In this document: positions 62,554 through 64,000 of the stretch, one piece after another | How positions within the stretch are numbered: the first letter of the stretch is position 1 | How the letters are laid out: every line of letters starts with the position of its first letter | From: Stutzerimonas decontaminans | GTDB taxonomy: Bacteria > Pseudomonadota > Gammaproteobacteria > Pseudomonadales > Pseudomonadaceae | DNA length: 64,000 nucleotides | Assembly: GCF_000661915.1 (NCBI RefSeq) | Contig: NZ_CP007509.1 | Location: forward strand, 3,609,501 to 3,673,500 | Direction of reading: 5' to 3' | Translations under genes and position numbers: made by a program | Notes under the pieces: generated by a model | What the model was told of the DNA's origin: nothing | Database searches by the model: none | The model's input: the letters and a program-made list of their open reading frames with translations, nothing else

Positions 62554-63059
62554 GGTCGTCTCCTAGATCACCTCTTGTTGCTCCTGGGTTCTGGTGGATG
62601 CTATCGCTAGCCATTGCCTCGGCCGACCTAGCGTTGAAAAGCGCAATTACGGGTTCGCTCCCGGTCGGCACCGTGATTCCTCTCACCCCGTTCTTCAACC
62701 TGGTTCACTTCTGGAATACCGGTGCAGCGTTCAGCTTCCTGGCTGACGCGGGTGGTTGGCAGCGTTACTTCTTCATTGTCATAGCTTTGGTCGTTTCGAT
62801 CGTGCTGGCTCTGATATTGCGTAAACGCAGAGCCAAAAGCGAAGCCCTAGGCTATAGCCTTATCTTGGGCGGGGCAGTTGGGAATCTGATTGATCGCGCA
62901 TTTCGAGGCCATGTAATCGACTACCTGGATTTTTACTGGCAGTCCTGGCATTGGCCTGCGTTTAACCTGGCGGATATTGCTATCGTCGGTGGCGCCGCCA
63001 TGTTGATCCTGAGCAGTTTGCTAAGCCCAAATGCGGAAGCCGACCGAGTCAACGAATGA
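62550..63059 (+). CDS. lspA: Lipoprotein signal peptidase LspA (accessory copy)
   Basis: LspA removes signal peptides from diacylglyceryl-modified prolipoproteins in the inner membrane. The 169-residue protein has four helices and the conserved motifs FNLVHFWNTGAAFSFLAD and GGAVGNLIDRAFRGHVIDYL, then FNLADIAIVGGAAML. The catalytic dyad is Asp124 and Asp142. Accessory lspA genes occur in lead/cadmium/zinc resistance clusters (for example pbr loci of Cupriavidus). It overlaps DUF3703 and araC by 4 bases each, so the three are translated together. Confidence 0.94.
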   Translation: MRSSPRSPLVAPGFWWMLSLAIASADLALKSAITGSLPVGTVIPLTPFFNLVHFWNTGAAFSFLADAGGWQRYFFIVIALVVSIVLALILRKRRAKSEALGYSLILGGAVGNLIDRAFRGHVIDYLDFYWQSWHWPAFNLADIAIVGGAAMLILSSLLSPNAEADRVNE

Positions 63060-63802
63060 AAGGCTCGCTCTCAACGGATACCGTACGCTGGGCAGGCCAG
63101 GCCTGGATAGGGCCCGGCATCGGCATCTTTCATGGCCGTGCCGGCCACCAGGAGTGGCACCACCATCAGGCGCATCAGATTTCAGTGGGCCTCGATTCAC
63201 CTGTATCGGTTGAAACTCCGTTGGGCATTCAAACAGGGGCTGCCATCTTCATCGCCGCGGGCCTGAAACACCGGATCAGTGCTGGTCGAGTGCTGTCGAT
63301 CTATCTGGATGCACTATCCGATGAAGCCCCAACTATGCGGGGTACCGAAGAAGCAAGGGTAGTCGTGATCGCCCCGGCGGACGTAGTAGCGATTATCGAT
63401 ATGCTGCGCGAGACAGGACATACCGCTCTCCAGGTTAGGACGGGGGTGCGCCAGGCACTGCGGCTACCCGATCCACCGATTCCAGATCCTCGCTTGACAA
63501 AGGTGATTGAAGCGCTGCATAGAGGCCAAATGAGGCGCGAAGAAATGGCCGCGTTGGTGCATTTATCCCCTACACGGTTTTCCCATTGGTTCGTGGAACA
63601 GACAGGCTTGCCGCTGCGCAGCTATGCGAAATGGTTACGTCTCACACAAGCCCTACAGCACCTAGCCAAAGGGGGTCTACTCACCGAAGCGGCCCATGAG
63701 GCGGGCTTTTCTGACTCGGCACATTTCTCCCGGACATTCCGGGCACTGCTGGGCATCGATCCTTTCTCCGCCCTGGCTGAAGTCGATCTTCAGGGGTCGT
63801 AG
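63056..63802 (+). CDS. AraC-family transcriptional regulator
   Basis: The 248-residue protein has an N-terminal cupin-like part (GIGIFHGRAGHQEWHHHQAH, QISVGLDSPVSVETPLGIQT) and a C-terminal double HTH (AALVHLSPTRFSHWFVEQTG, then AAHEAGFSDSAHFSRTFRAL). The His cluster GHQEWHHHQAH could bind metal, but this is only a suggestion. It is the third gene of the DUF3703-lspA-araC unit and precedes a membrane protein gene that it may regulate. Confidence 0.88.
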   Translation: MKGSLSTDTVRWAGQAWIGPGIGIFHGRAGHQEWHHHQAHQISVGLDSPVSVETPLGIQTGAAIFIAAGLKHRISAGRVLSIYLDALSDEAPTMRGTEEARVVVIAPADVVAIIDMLRETGHTALQVRTGVRQALRLPDPPIPDPRLTKVIEALHRGQMRREEMAALVHLSPTRFSHWFVEQTGLPLRSYAKWLRLTQALQHLAKGGLLTEAAHEAGFSDSAHFSRTFRALLGIDPFSALAEVDLQGS

Positions 63803-63870
63803 CTCTTTCGTTCAAGCCGAAAGCGGACCTTCCCACATACAGTCATGGCTCCCTACTCAGGAGCTGAGCG

Positions 63871-64000
63871 ATGTCTATTCCCTTGCGATTCGCCATAAGG
63901 TGGCTGAGCTATCCACTTGTGTTTGGCGGCTGTGCCTCCTTCATGATTTGGGCGCTGTATGCAGGTATACCGTATTGGCCCACCACACCCATAGTCGCCG
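63871..64000 (+). CDS. Membrane protein, partial (possible sterol desaturase family)
   Basis: Only 43 codons are in the window, starting at ATG 63871 after AGGAGC. The product begins MSIPLRFAIRWLSYPLVFGG and contains a membrane helix through ASFMIWALYAGIPYWP. The N-terminus resembles sterol-desaturase-family proteins seen beside AraC regulators in pseudomonads; this is a low-confidence call from a short fragment. Confidence 0.45.
   Translation, partial: MSIPLRFAIRWLSYPLVFGGCASFMIWALYAGIPYWPTTPIVA

Noticed and set aside
37047..64000. Second copy of the ssrA 3' end (attR) in the window
   Set aside because: I looked for the TTCAAATCCCCCCGGCTCCA block further right and did not see it. The island probably extends past the edge.

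Overview
The window looks like a chromosome segment of a Pseudomonas-type gammaproteobacterium, most likely of the Pseudomonas stutzeri group (Stutzerimonas). Three things point there: GC-rich core codon use, the protein sequences themselves, and a gene order (truB-rbfA-infB-nusA-rimP ... ftsH ... carAB-dapB-dnaJ-dnaK-grpE-recN-fur ... smpB-lldR-lldP) that parallels P. aeruginosa PA4742-PA4770. The species assignment is inference.

Positions 1-27.2 kb are conserved housekeeping DNA. Most of it is read leftward: truB (cut by the window edge), rbfA, infB, nusA, rimP, initiator tRNA-Met, tRNA-Leu(GAG), secG, tpiA, glmM, folP, ftsH, a DUF4149 membrane protein, greA, carB, carA, dapB, dnaJ, dnaK and grpE. 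Rightward genes are yhbY, recN (LexA box), bamE and smpB; fur, rnfH and ratA are leftward. A sigma-32-type promoter precedes grpE. The rlmE/ftsJ gene expected between yhbY and ftsH is absent.

Positions 27.2-36.5 kb are a lactate-use locus. The GntR-type repressor gene lldR is divergent from lldP-lutABC-dld, with two identical TGGTCTTACCA operators between them. A 155-bp element with inverted ends sits between lldP and lutA. A small secreted protein and then ssrA (tmRNA) follow.

From the 3' end of ssrA (37,046) to the right edge the DNA is accessory: a genomic island. It starts with two tandem tyrosine recombinases, a 1.1-kb non-coding stretch with nested palindromes, an MvaT-like silencer, a umuDC pair (umuC frameshifted) sharing a perfect LexA box with a divergent SRAP gene, and an unknown gene. 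Next is a 10-kb composite-transposon-like block: two near-identical IS1182-family copies in inverted orientation around a metal-resistance module (Met/His-rich periplasmic protein, an SRPBCC gene broken by an IS3-family element, DUF3703, CadA-type ATPase, CadR, isoprenylcysteine-methyltransferase-like protein).

Beyond it lie decayed conjugative-island genes: an N-terminally truncated MobH/TraI-like relaxase, an unknown conserved protein, a second SRAP, a small putative HTH protein with three TTGAAC-N4-GTTCAA dyads around it, and a truncated DNA cytosine methyltransferase. The methyltransferase is cut by a second metal module: HMA-CDF exporter, MerR regulator, DUF3703, LspA, AraC, and the start of a membrane protein. 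The two metal modules share DUF3703, MDCP[TS]E-type HMA domains and the same MerR-type operator (ACCCT-N11-AGGGT), so they look like parallel versions of one Zn/Cd/Pb response.
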